Assembly (NCBI RefSeq): GCF_000199675.1
Contig: NC_014960.1
Span: forward strand, 1,736,001 to 1,800,000
Length of the DNA stretch: 64,000 bases
Direction: 5' to 3'
From: Anaerolinea thermophila UNI-1
GTDB taxonomy: Bacteria; Chloroflexota; Anaerolineae; Anaerolineales; Anaerolineaceae
Below the pieces are notes generated by a model that was given only the letters and a program-made list of their open reading frames with translations, had not been told where the DNA came from and did no database searches. Both the position numbers and the translations under genes were made by a program. Shown one piece after another: positions 9,166 to 17,104 of this stretch (the stretch's first letter is position 1; the number at the start of each line of letters is the position of its first letter).

Positions 9166-9693
9166 ATGTCGGAAAATCAAGCACAAGAAAAAACAGGGGT
9201 TTCTCCAATTGAGGTCCATGGTGTGGAAAAGAGAGTCATTGGTGATCGCGTCATCATCAGACAAGGAGTAGTCCAATCTCTGGAAGCCAACGAGGTAACC
9301 ATCCGCCAGGGTGCAACCCTCATCTCAAAAGCCACAAATATATCGGTTTCCAATAGTAGTGTAGCCATTTCCCATTCACAGGAAGCCTCTTTCTCCAGTT
9401 CAAAATCTGGGATTACTATCGTTAACGGGAATGCCAATTTCGATCAAAGTGGAGCCAAGGTGTTACTTGTGAATGGAAATGCAAGCCTGGATCAATCTGG
9501 CAACATATTGTTAGCTGCCAAAGAGGTTCAGGGAACAAATATCAATACGGTCTTTTTCTTTGGAAAAAACGTTCATGGAAATGTGCAAACTGCATTTGGG
9601 GCAAAAGAGTCTATTCTCTTTGGCTTGATCGCAGGGTTTGTGAGTGGTACTTTCCTGGTTCTGTATAAACTGTTTTTTGGGAAAAAGCAGTAA
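9166..9693 (+). CDS. Beta-solenoid-like protein with C-terminal membrane anchor
   Basis: I do not recognise a named family. The 175-residue protein has no N-terminal signal. It consists of short hydrophobic-polar beta repeats, including two copies of VNGNA.xDQSG about residues 85-110. A single C-terminal membrane helix (SILFGLIAGFVSGTFLVLY) and a KK tail follow. The repeat pattern resembles bactofilin-like or polymer-forming beta helices. A good GGAG site precedes the ATG. It lies 15 bp after ecfT and 24 bp before the disrupted histidine kinase, so it belongs to the same transcription unit. Confidence 0.6.
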   Translation: MSENQAQEKTGVSPIEVHGVEKRVIGDRVIIRQGVVQSLEANEVTIRQGATLISKATNISVSNSSVAISHSQEASFSSSKSGITIVNGNANFDQSGAKVLLVNGNASLDQSGNILLAAKEVQGTNINTVFFFGKNVHGNVQTAFGAKESILFGLIAGFVSGTFLVLYKLFFGKKQ

Positions 9694-10331
9694 AGCCTAC
9701 CTAAAAATAAAACTCTCATGCTGCCGATACACCAACTCACTCTGATTTTCCTCGTTATTGCATCCATCCTGTTATTTACTCTTTGGGCAAAAAAAGAAAG
9801 AAGAAAAAGTCTCGTTCCACTGGTGCTTCAGTTTCTCTCTCCTGTCATTCTCTTCAGTTTTTTAGTCCTGTTCTCGCCACAATTAGGTGCACCTATTCTG
9901 GAAAATGTTGCGCCTTTTTTGTTCTTCTGGAGCGCTTTTACGCTCACTCGTATTTCCAACTTTGCACATCCCCATTACCGCGAAAAAGTATTCAAATATG
10001 TCGTGGGGTATTTCGTTGGAATTGCACTTTTCATTCTTCAATTCTTATCCCTGAAGAGAACACTCTCTCTACCGTATTTTAGTGCAGAAGCGTTCTCGAT
10101 CCTTCTTTGGGCTTTGTCCTTTAGTAACACGCTTTTTTCACTTTTCCGTTTGATTGGCCTTTACCGAAACAATCATACAGCCTTATATCGAAACCGAATT
10201 CTGTTTTGGCTGTTTGTAAATCTACTTTTTGTCTTCTCTATTTTCAATTATTTTCTGAAACAGACCTCCTTAACAATTGGCTTCTCTTATTTAACCCTTG
10301 TATCAGTTATCTATATCCTGTCAAGAAGTGA

Positions 10332-10339
10332 ACTTCCTG
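10332..10339. repeat. Left target-site duplication of the first insertion sequence
   Basis: ACTTCCTG, identical to the copy at 11540-11547, directly flanks the left inverted repeat. Confidence 0.85.
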
Positions 10340-11539
10340 GAGACTGTAACAAAATTGGTGGGCGAATTTTCGAAAAAAGGAAGGAAGAGAGAAGACGGGG
10401 GGAGAGGAGGGAATTACGGGAGGGCTCATGCCCAGAACTGACAGGCAACTGTGCTTCCGCGGAGCAACCCGGCGGTGGTTTTATATCGCCTGGCTTGCTG
10501 GGCGCGGCTCTTGAGCCTGCCAATCATCTGTTCCGTGCGATTATTGGTCCAGGGAATACCCACATCAGCATAGAAAGCCACATAGCGTTGCCAATCACGC
10601 GATAAGCGCAGGATCAGGTCGCGGAGTTTTTCCAGGGGCGTGCGTTTTCCTTCCGGTGGTGTACTCCTGCCCGGCAGGGATTTCCACAGGCGGTGTAAGA
10701 GGCGGTCTCCATGCAATGGCAGGTCGCGCAGGATTTCCTCGACCTTTTCAAGCACCCCCTGCCAGGCTGGATCCAACTCAGCCTGTAACCCCTTCAAAGC
10801 ATGCTTTACCCAGCGCCGCACATGAAACTGACAGACCTGATGCCCTATCTCCAGTTCATCGGTCAGTTGCTTGTAGATCGCCAGATCATCGCTCACGATG
10901 GCGCCGATGTCATGCATCTCTTTCAACCGTTTCAGCCAGGTGAACAGAGCCCGGCTGTCTTTCTCGTCTACCTCGGCAACCTCCAGCAGACTACCATCTC
11001 CCAGATCCACCGCCACCATCACTCCTTTGCCTCCCACCCAGGCTCCATCTACCCCCACCACCCGCACGCTTTTCCATTTCAATTCCCCCATCAACTTTTC
11101 CCCCTCTGCCTGTACATGCCGCCACCCGCTCATATGACTGAGCCTCAGCCCAAAGATCCTCAACACCCCGGCTACCCTGCGATAACTCAATCCCAGTGAC
11201 CACAGGATCACACTCAATTTCTTCAACCGTTCACTGTGCCGTCCATTGCCTACCCCCTCCGGATAGTCCCGAAAGGTGCGCCTGCACCGTGTGCATCGAT
11301 ACCTCACCACCTCGACATGACGAACTTTGACATCCTCGATGCGCCTTTTCTCCACTCCCCATCGCTGGAATGTCTCCCCCTGACAATATGGACAGCGCTT
11401 CGGACGAGCAGGCTTTTTTCGTTTTACCTGTGGCAGTTGGAGTATAATCTTCATGGAAGGGCTCCTGGAGTTGTGATATCAATATCTTACAGGATCCCTT
11501 CCTTTTTTTCCCTTTCTCCACCAAGTTTGTTACAGCGTC
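10340..11539. mobile_element. Insertion sequence, 1200 bp, ISL3-like
   Basis: Bounded by imperfect 22-bp terminal inverted repeats (10340-10361 and 11518-11539, 19 of 22 matching, core CTGTAACAAA) and by a perfect 8-bp direct repeat. It contains one transposase gene on the minus strand that nearly fills it, with about 85 bp of non-coding sequence on each side. The identical duplication and intact transposase indicate a recent insertion. An 8-bp duplication and a zinc-ribbon transposase fit the ISL3 family. The exact family is not certain. Confidence 0.92.
10426..11454 (-). CDS. DDE transposase with N-terminal zinc ribbon
   Basis: 342-residue intact transposase of the first insertion sequence. 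An N-terminal zinc ribbon (CPYCQ near residue 21, then CTRC near 54) is followed by a helix-turn-helix region (SYRRVAGVLRIFG) and a DDE catalytic core. The first acidic site is in VVGVDGAW (near 135), the second in IVSDDLAIY (near 190), and the last in NNRTEQMIGRLKSR near the C-terminus. The region QVCQFHVRRWVKHAL resembles ISL3 and MULE-type transposases. Its codon use is more GC-rich than the surrounding genes. Confidence 0.88.
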   Translation of the reverse strand: MKIILQLPQVKRKKPARPKRCPYCQGETFQRWGVEKRRIEDVKVRHVEVVRYRCTRCRRTFRDYPEGVGNGRHSERLKKLSVILWSLGLSYRRVAGVLRIFGLRLSHMSGWRHVQAEGEKLMGELKWKSVRVVGVDGAWVGGKGVMVAVDLGDGSLLEVAEVDEKDSRALFTWLKRLKEMHDIGAIVSDDLAIYKQLTDELEIGHQVCQFHVRRWVKHALKGLQAELDPAWQGVLEKVEEILRDLPLHGDRLLHRLWKSLPGRSTPPEGKRTPLEKLRDLILRLSRDWQRYVAFYADVGIPWTNNRTEQMIGRLKSRAQQARRYKTTAGLLRGSTVACQFWA

Positions 11540-11547
11540 ACTTCCTG
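11540..11547. repeat. Right target-site duplication of the first insertion sequence
   Basis: ACTTCCTG directly follows the right inverted repeat and matches 10332-10339. Confidence 0.85.
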
Positions 11548-13144
11548 ACCTCTTTCTTCTTGTGCGAAGAAGTTTGTCCTTACTCATTGAAACCCTTGCA
11601 GTTTATCTGCTCTTCACTCTTGCACTTGGCTTCTTTCTTCTGCTGGCTCTAAATTCCACTTCTGTTCCAATATCCTATCTCCTCTTCGGAGGAGGAGTAT
11701 TGTTTTCTCTCCTGATATATCCACTAGTAGGGAAAACAAGAAAATTCATCCGTAACCGACTGTGGAAAGCAAAAAGAAATTACACCTCACTCCTTTCAAA
11801 TTATTCAAGAACAATTGCGTCACTGAGCGATCTGGAAACTTTATTCAGCCATCTTTCAGATTTACTTCATCAAACCTTTGATATTCAGGATATCTGGTTA
11901 TTAACCGCCACTGATAAAGGTGAACATTTCGAATTTCAGAATAACCTGAATCCTCTTTCCTCGCCACTTCTTATTTCTAAACACAGTCAGGTACTGCTGT
12001 ACTTACAGGAGAATAAAACTCCTCTTCTTCAATATGTATTGGATTTTGGAGAAACATTTGCGGATATTTCCGAAGAAGAAAAAAACGCCATCCGTTCTCT
12101 CAAGGGAGACGTACTCGTTCCCATCTTATTTCAAGATGAATGGCTAGGACTGCTGATCATTGGATCAAAAACCTCTGGAGATCGATTCTTTGAAGAGGAA
12201 ATTCTCTTTCTACAAGCCATTGCCGATCAAACCGCGGTCGCTTTAAAGAACACTATTCTGTATGAAGATTTACTGAAACGCAACCGAGAAAACGAGAGAT
12301 TGAATATTGAACTGACCATGGCTAACAAGGAATTAGCCAGACTCGATAAAGCCAAAACTGACTTTATCAACATAGCCTCTCACGAGTTAAGGACCCCTCT
12401 AACCCAAATTCTGGGCTTTAATGATTTTCTTGGCGAGATGCTCCAAAGTGGGAACCTGCCACAAAGTTCTCTGGAACGTATGGTAGCAGGCATCAAAAAA
12501 GCAGCCAAACGACTTGAAGAAATTGTCAGTATCATGCTGGATATTTCAAAACTGGAAACTCAAATCTTTGAAATTCACCCCTCTCCGGTAAAACCTGCGA
12601 CCATTATCCGGGCAGCAGCAGAGAAATGGCGCCCCGCCTTGGATGAAAGACACCTCACCCTCCATATTACTGATCTAAACGATTTGCCAATGGTGCAAGC
12701 CGACAGCCAAAGAATGGTACAGGTATTCTCGGAGTTAATTCAAAACGCCATCAAGTCCACCCCGGATCATCGAGATATTTTCATCACTGGCAAAACAATT
12801 GAAGACACTGGTTCAGGTAAAATATTTGTTCAAATAACCGTGTCAGATACCGGGATTGGAATTTCACCCGAAGACATAGAAAAAATCTTTGAAAAGTTTT
12901 ACCGTATTGGAGATGTTTTGCTTCACAGTACCGGAGACACAAAATTTAAAGGCGCGGGTCCTGGGTTGGGATTAACCATTGCCAGGGGAATCGTGGAGGC
13001 ACATCAAGGACGTATATGGGCAGAAAGCCCGGGACGCGATGAAAAATCCTTACCAGGCAGTAAATTTCACGTCTTACTCCCAGCATTCCAAACAGCAGAG
13101 GTAAATGCGGAAGAAAAATAATTAGCGTATAATCCACATATCAT

Positions 13145-14158
13145 ATGGAGCACGAAAATCCACAGAACTCTTCACCCGAAAATACGCTACTCTCCACAAG
13201 TATTTTCCAATACCTGGAAAGTGTTTCTCTGTCCCGAAGCCCTCATACCTTCAGAACTTACAAAAATGCCCTGAATGCTTTTATCCAATGCCTCATTGAA
13301 CATGATCTGGACCCGAACGCTACCCTCGTTAAGAATTTTGACGAGTCTCCCCTGACCTGGTTTTCCGTTTATCTAAAAAATCACAGTCCAGCAACCGAAA
13401 CACTTTACCTTACAGCCGTAAAAAATTTCTATGAGTACCTGGCAGCAGAAAAATTAGCGGATATAAATCTGCCAAGGGTCAAGCTTCTGATCAGACAAAG
13501 AAGCCGAAAACCCGGACAAAGATTACCCCAATTTCCAAAGGACTACATTGAAATTCTTCTGGAAAAAATGCAATCTTTCATTCCAGATGCCACAATGGAT
13601 GAAACGGAAAGAATCCGTTTTTTACGAGACCGGGCATTTCTTCTCACCTTAGCCGACACTGGCTTGCGCGTCCACGAAGCCTGTAACCTTCGCCGCGGAG
13701 ACATGGATTGGAACGAGGGGAAAGCACTCATTATTGGCAAAGGGAATCGTGAAGCAATTGTGCGCTTTTCCACTCGTACCATTCATGCCCTGAAAGAGTA
13801 CCTAACTCAAAGAGCGGCTCTGGACTCGAGCAGTGGGAAACCCTTATCCTCACTGCCTCTTTTTGCACGCCATGATAAAGGAAGTGGAAAGAAGATCAAA
13901 CCTATCACGACGACAACTGGACGAAATATTGTCAAACAAAGGGTTAAAGAATTTCTTGATGAGGAAATCTCTTTGGAAATCACCCCGCATTCTTTCCGTC
14001 ATTACTTTGTAACACGAGTACTTGTTTCATCCGGGAATTTAAAATTAGCCCAAGAACTTGCCCGGCACAGGAACATCGCTGTAACACAACGGTATGCACA
14101 CCTGAGCAATGAAGAATTAGACCAAGGTTATTGGCAAGCCATTGAGAATAATTCATGA
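13145..14158 (+). CDS. Tyrosine recombinase, Xer/integrase type
   Basis: 337-residue site-specific recombinase. An N-terminal SAM-like DNA-binding domain (FQYLESVSLSRSPHTFRTY) is followed by the catalytic domain with all expected residues: Arg in TGLRVHEAC (near 175), Lys in IGKGNREA, His-x-x-Arg in HSFRHYF (near 279), His in ELARHRN and the nucleophile Tyr in TQRYAHL (near 318). It begins 23 bp after the histidine kinase stop. It could be the chromosomal XerC/D-type enzyme or an orphan integrase. No attachment sites or other mobile genes are visible beside it. Confidence 0.88.
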   Translation: MEHENPQNSSPENTLLSTSIFQYLESVSLSRSPHTFRTYKNALNAFIQCLIEHDLDPNATLVKNFDESPLTWFSVYLKNHSPATETLYLTAVKNFYEYLAAEKLADINLPRVKLLIRQRSRKPGQRLPQFPKDYIEILLEKMQSFIPDATMDETERIRFLRDRAFLLTLADTGLRVHEACNLRRGDMDWNEGKALIIGKGNREAIVRFSTRTIHALKEYLTQRAALDSSSGKPLSSLPLFARHDKGSGKKIKPITTTTGRNIVKQRVKEFLDEEISLEITPHSFRHYFVTRVLVSSGNLKLAQELARHRNIAVTQRYAHLSNEELDQGYWQAIENNS

Positions 14159-14234
14159 ACTCGCATGATTATTGCATCGGCGCCATCATAGTCATTTTTG
14201 TATAATTGATAAAAATATGACGAGGGATAAGATC

Positions 14235-14900
14235 ATGAAAAATTCCATTTGGGATATTCTTACAATGATTCTCCTTCTCGGTATCGTTATTGTCGCCGTT
14301 GGAGTATTGATGTTATTCCAGAATCCTTATCTTGTATTTAATCCATTTCCTCCTCCGCCCCCAGTTCCAACGATTTTTGTTCCCAGTTTTACCCCTACCC
14401 CCAAAAGTCTTCCTCCAACCTGGACTCCAACCGCATTTCCCACATTGATAAGTGAAGCGACCAAACGCCCTACGTCTACGCCTCTTCCAACCAATACACC
14501 TTTTGTGCTTCCCTCTCCCACCCCTATTCTTAAGACTGTTTATCCCACAAATGCACGCTTGCCTTTAGAGGGAAAATGTAAAGTGCTTGCTCAATCACCA
14601 GAAGACGGAAAAACCATTAAGGCAGGGGAGACATTTCGAGTATCGTGGACTCTCCAAAATACTAGCACAGAACCCTGGCGTTCTGATAGCATTGATGTCC
14701 GCTTTAAAGGGGGAGTGCCCATGCACACCAGCAAAGATGTCATTGATTTACCGAAATCGGTTGAACCAAATGGAACAATTGATATCACAATTACCATGAC
14801 AGCGCCTGAAAAAGCAGGATACCAGATTACCTATTGGACCTTATCAGCAGGTTCCACAGTAAAATGTACATTTTATGTAGAAATCTTTGTTGAAAAATAA
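14235..14900 (+). CDS. Membrane-anchored extracellular protein with NBR1-type Ig domain
   Basis: The open frame extends upstream to 14172, but the ATG at 14235 has a GAGGGA site 8 bases before it, giving 221 residues. A membrane anchor (ILTMILLLGIVIVAVGVLMLF) lies at residues 7-30. It is followed by a Pro/Thr-rich linker of about 75 residues and a C-terminal beta-sandwich (AGETFRVSWTLQNTSTEPW ... APEKAGYQITYW) matching the Ig-like domain found in NBR1 and in many Chloroflexota surface proteins. The domain probably sits outside the cell. Its ligand is unknown. Confidence 0.75.
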   Translation: MKNSIWDILTMILLLGIVIVAVGVLMLFQNPYLVFNPFPPPPPVPTIFVPSFTPTPKSLPPTWTPTAFPTLISEATKRPTSTPLPTNTPFVLPSPTPILKTVYPTNARLPLEGKCKVLAQSPEDGKTIKAGETFRVSWTLQNTSTEPWRSDSIDVRFKGGVPMHTSKDVIDLPKSVEPNGTIDITITMTAPEKAGYQITYWTLSAGSTVKCTFYVEIFVEK

Positions 14901-14915
14901 ATTCTTTTTACGGAC

Positions 14916-14953
14916 AATGATCGCCCCCAAAAACTGGGGCGATCATTTTTTTT
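14916..14953 (+). terminator. Rho-independent terminator
   Basis: A 12-13 bp GC-rich stem (AATGATCGCCCC with its complement) around an A-rich loop, followed by eight T residues. It ends the upstream transcription unit and isolates the radical SAM operon that begins at 15034. Confidence 0.92.
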
Positions 14954-14976
14954 GACAAATTTATGACATAAAAAAC

Positions 14977-15006
14977 TTGAACCCTGATTATAAAGGATGC
15001 TATATT
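14977..15006 (+). promoter_or_regulatory. Candidate sigma-70 promoter of the radical SAM operon
   Basis: TTGAAC at 14977-14982 and TATATT at 15001-15006 are separated by 18 bp. The predicted start falls about 7 bp downstream, just before an AGGAG at 15018-15022 and the ATG at 15034. It lies immediately after a terminator, as expected for a new transcription unit. Confidence 0.55.
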
Positions 15007-15033
15007 CAATAATGACCAGGAGAAAACTTTCAA

Positions 15034-15387
15034 ATGAAGACAATAGGGTATATTCTAGCAAGCATTTTGATTTTCTTCGGTGTTCTCTTCATATGGGGGG
15101 CATTCGGTGCTCAAGGACAACCGGTATGGATTGTCATTGGTATCATCACGGTCGGGATTGGACTGCTCCTTGTTTACTTTGCCTCTAAAAAACCCAAAGT
15201 AGAAGCAGCTCCCAATATCACACTCAAAGTTGATCTTCCCGGAAATGTTAATCTTGACACTCTCAAATGTCGTTCATGCGGAGGAGTACTAAACGCAGAA
15301 AACATTAAGATGGTGAACGGCGCTCCAGTGGTTACCTGTCCATACTGTTCAACAGTATATCAACTCACTGAAGAACCCAAATGGTGA
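15034..15387 (+). CDS. Small membrane protein with C-terminal zinc ribbon
   Basis: 117 residues, no named family recognised. Two membrane helices (residues 4-24 and 31-50) are followed by a linker and a cytoplasmic-looking zinc ribbon with CRSC (near 82) and CPYC (near 104). It is the first gene of the operon that continues with the Cys-tailed membrane protein, starting 19 bp downstream, and two radical SAM proteins. The zinc ribbon suggests a protein- or nucleic-acid-binding adaptor. This is inference. Confidence 0.6.
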   Translation: MKTIGYILASILIFFGVLFIWGAFGAQGQPVWIVIGIITVGIGLLLVYFASKKPKVEAAPNITLKVDLPGNVNLDTLKCRSCGGVLNAENIKMVNGAPVVTCPYCSTVYQLTEEPKW

Positions 15388-15406
15388 TCTCAAGGGTGAT
15401 AGAAAG

Positions 15407-17101
15407 ATGAAAAAATTCTTGGTTCGATTCGTATCTTTGGCTCTCCTTTTATTTTTCTTTAACACAACTGGTTATGCACAATCGTTGCTCTTTGAAGTGG
15501 AAGAGGTCTCTGTTGACCTGTATGTCTCCCCAACCGGGATTGTTTCCCTTCATTACCTCTATGTATTTAAGAATTTACCCTCAGGTGCTCCAATCGATGC
15601 CATAGATATCGGCTTGCCCACCTCCGATTATGATTTGTCTTCGATTACTGCACAAATTAACGGAAACCCGATTTCGCGGATCGTAGAATCACCCTATATC
15701 TCTCCCGGAATTGCGCTGGAATTGAGCCCTGCCCAGGCTATTCCCCCAGGATCAAAAGGCACTGTAGAAGTTTGGATTCCCCAAATTCGCAAAATGCTTT
15801 ACAAAACCAACCGCGTGGAGGGTGTAAACGAACCTTATGCCAGTTTTCAATTCTCTCCCAATTCTTTTGGAGAAGAATTTACCCGAGGAACCTCAAACAT
15901 TACAGTCACTTTACACCTGCCACCTGGCTTAAAACCTGAAGAGCCAAGATGGTTTACCCCTAGAAATTGGCCAGGGAATACCGAGCCAGAGAGTGGGTAT
16001 GACTCGTCAGGGAATGTTTTTTATCGCTGGAGATCAAATCAGGCTAACAGTTACACGCAATATATTTTTGGAGCGGCCTTCCCTGCACGGTTGGTGGATA
16101 ACACAGCATTAGTTTCTGAACCTATTCTCAGTGAAGAGGCAAGCGGGGCAATCTGTTTTTCCATCATATTGGCTGTTTTTGTTGGCTTTTTTGTCCTTGT
16201 TATTTGGGGAATCTCCAATGCAGAGAAAAAACGTAAACTGCAATATCTTCCCCCAAAAATTTCTATTGAGGGAAATGGTATCAAGAGAGGACTTACAGCG
16301 GTTGAAGCAGCTATCTTGATGGAACAGCCGCTCGAAAAAGTTCTTACCATGATCTTGTTTTCAGTCGTCCGCAAAGGCGCAGCAGAAGTCATCTCAAGAG
16401 AACCTTTGAAAATTCGAGTACTTCCCCTTCCAGAAAACGTCGAACTTCGTGATTACGAAGTTGCATTTCTTGAAGCAATGAAACAGGAGAATGCAAAAAA
16501 CCAGAGAAAAATGCTCCAGGACCTCATGGTGAACCTGGTCAAGGAAGTTAGCGAGAAAATGAGGGGGTTTAGCAGAAAAGAAACTGTTGAATATTACCAA
16601 GATATTACACGACGAGCCTGGGAACAGGTCGAAGCCGCAAACACGCCGGAAGTACAAAGCGACCTGTTTGAGAAAGCCATGTATTGGACAATGCTGGATA
16701 AAAGATTCGAAGACCGTTCTCAGGAAATCTTTACCAACCGTCCAGTAATTGTCCCCTCATGGTGGACAAGGTACGATCCAGGATTCGGAAAGCCAGGCTC
16801 ATCTGTTGCTCCAAAACCTTCGCAGGTAGGACACGCGCCCGGAAGTTTATCTCTCCCCTCATTACCTGGTGCGGATTTTGCTGCTTCCATCGTTGGGGGT
16901 ATTCAGTCTTTTGCATCTTCAGTGATTGGAGATGTAACTTCATTTACGTCCGGGATTACAGAAAAAACCAATCCTGTACCCAAATCCACAACTTCTTCCT
17001 CATGGGGGGGAAGAAGCGGCGGAGGGGGAAGTTCGTGCGCCTGCGCTTGTGCTTGTGCATGTGCTGGTTGTGCGTGTGCTTGTGCAGGAGGAGGAAGATA
17101 G
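15407..17101 (+). CDS. DUF2207-like membrane protein with Cys-Ala repeat C-terminus
   Basis: 564 residues. A signal peptide (residues 1-24) is followed by an extracellular beta-rich domain of about 220 residues, a membrane helix at about 248-270 (ICFSIILAVFVGFFVLVIWGI), and a cytoplasmic helical region of some 220 residues. The C-terminus is a Gly/Ser-rich linker and then a tail from residue 544 with eight cysteines alternating with alanine (five, then Gly, then three) before GGGR. The domain layout resembles DUF2207 membrane proteins of unknown function. Two radical SAM family genes follow after 3 bp, so the tail is a candidate substrate for thioether or other radical modification (inference). 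The tail is predicted to lie on the cytoplasmic side, where such enzymes act. Confidence 0.75.
   Translation: MKKFLVRFVSLALLLFFFNTTGYAQSLLFEVEEVSVDLYVSPTGIVSLHYLYVFKNLPSGAPIDAIDIGLPTSDYDLSSITAQINGNPISRIVESPYISPGIALELSPAQAIPPGSKGTVEVWIPQIRKMLYKTNRVEGVNEPYASFQFSPNSFGEEFTRGTSNITVTLHLPPGLKPEEPRWFTPRNWPGNTEPESGYDSSGNVFYRWRSNQANSYTQYIFGAAFPARLVDNTALVSEPILSEEASGAICFSIILAVFVGFFVLVIWGISNAEKKRKLQYLPPKISIEGNGIKRGLTAVEAAILMEQPLEKVLTMILFSVVRKGAAEVISREPLKIRVLPLPENVELRDYEVAFLEAMKQENAKNQRKMLQDLMVNLVKEVSEKMRGFSRKETVEYYQDITRRAWEQVEAANTPEVQSDLFEKAMYWTMLDKRFEDRSQEIFTNRPVIVPSWWTRYDPGFGKPGSSVAPKPSQVGHAPGSLSLPSLPGADFAASIVGGIQSFASSVIGDVTSFTSGITEKTNPVPKSTTSSSWGGRSGGGGSSCACACACACAGCACACAGGGR
17036..17086 (+). repeat. 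Cys-Ala repeat-coding tract
   Basis: Seventeen codons encode an alternating Cys-Ala array with one Gly interruption after the fifth Cys-Ala pair. Both TGC and TGT are used for Cys, and GCC, GCT, GCA and GCG for Ala. The codon variation argues that the amino acid pattern is selected and that this is not a recent slippage microsatellite. Confidence 0.85.
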
Positions 17102-17104
17102 CCT

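Larger units (their letters stand above)
9718..13121 (+). pseudogene. Membrane histidine kinase gene interrupted by an insertion sequence
   Basis: The 5' part (9718-10339) encodes about 207 residues with seven to eight membrane helices. The 3' part (11548-13121) encodes two more helices, a GAF domain, a HisKA domain (ASHELRTPL, phospho-acceptor His near codon 273 counted from 11562) and an HATPase_c domain with GIGISPEDIEKIFEKF and GPGLGLTIARG boxes. The 1200-bp element at 10340-11539 plus one 8-bp target copy separates them. Deleting 1208 bp joins the two frames exactly (junction reading SRSELPDLFLL) to give about 731 residues. A GTG at 11562 could in theory start a C-terminal fragment, but no ribosome binding site precedes it. 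Confidence 0.9.

Noticed and set aside
10340..10605. Extension of the kinase 5' half into the insertion sequence as a real protein domain
   Set aside because: The continuation is a low-complexity basic and then Gly-rich translation of transposase DNA in the wrong strand, and the element borders explain it.
13145..14158. Integrase of a genomic island using tRNA-Pro as attachment site
   Set aside because: The tRNA is almost 9 kb away and complete, no direct repeat of its 3' end is seen near the recombinase, and the genes between look like normal chromosomal functions.
17036..17086. Simple-sequence repeat or CRISPR-like repeat
   Set aside because: The DNA is not a regular repeat at nucleotide level (codons vary), and no spacers exist. 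It is a protein-level pattern.
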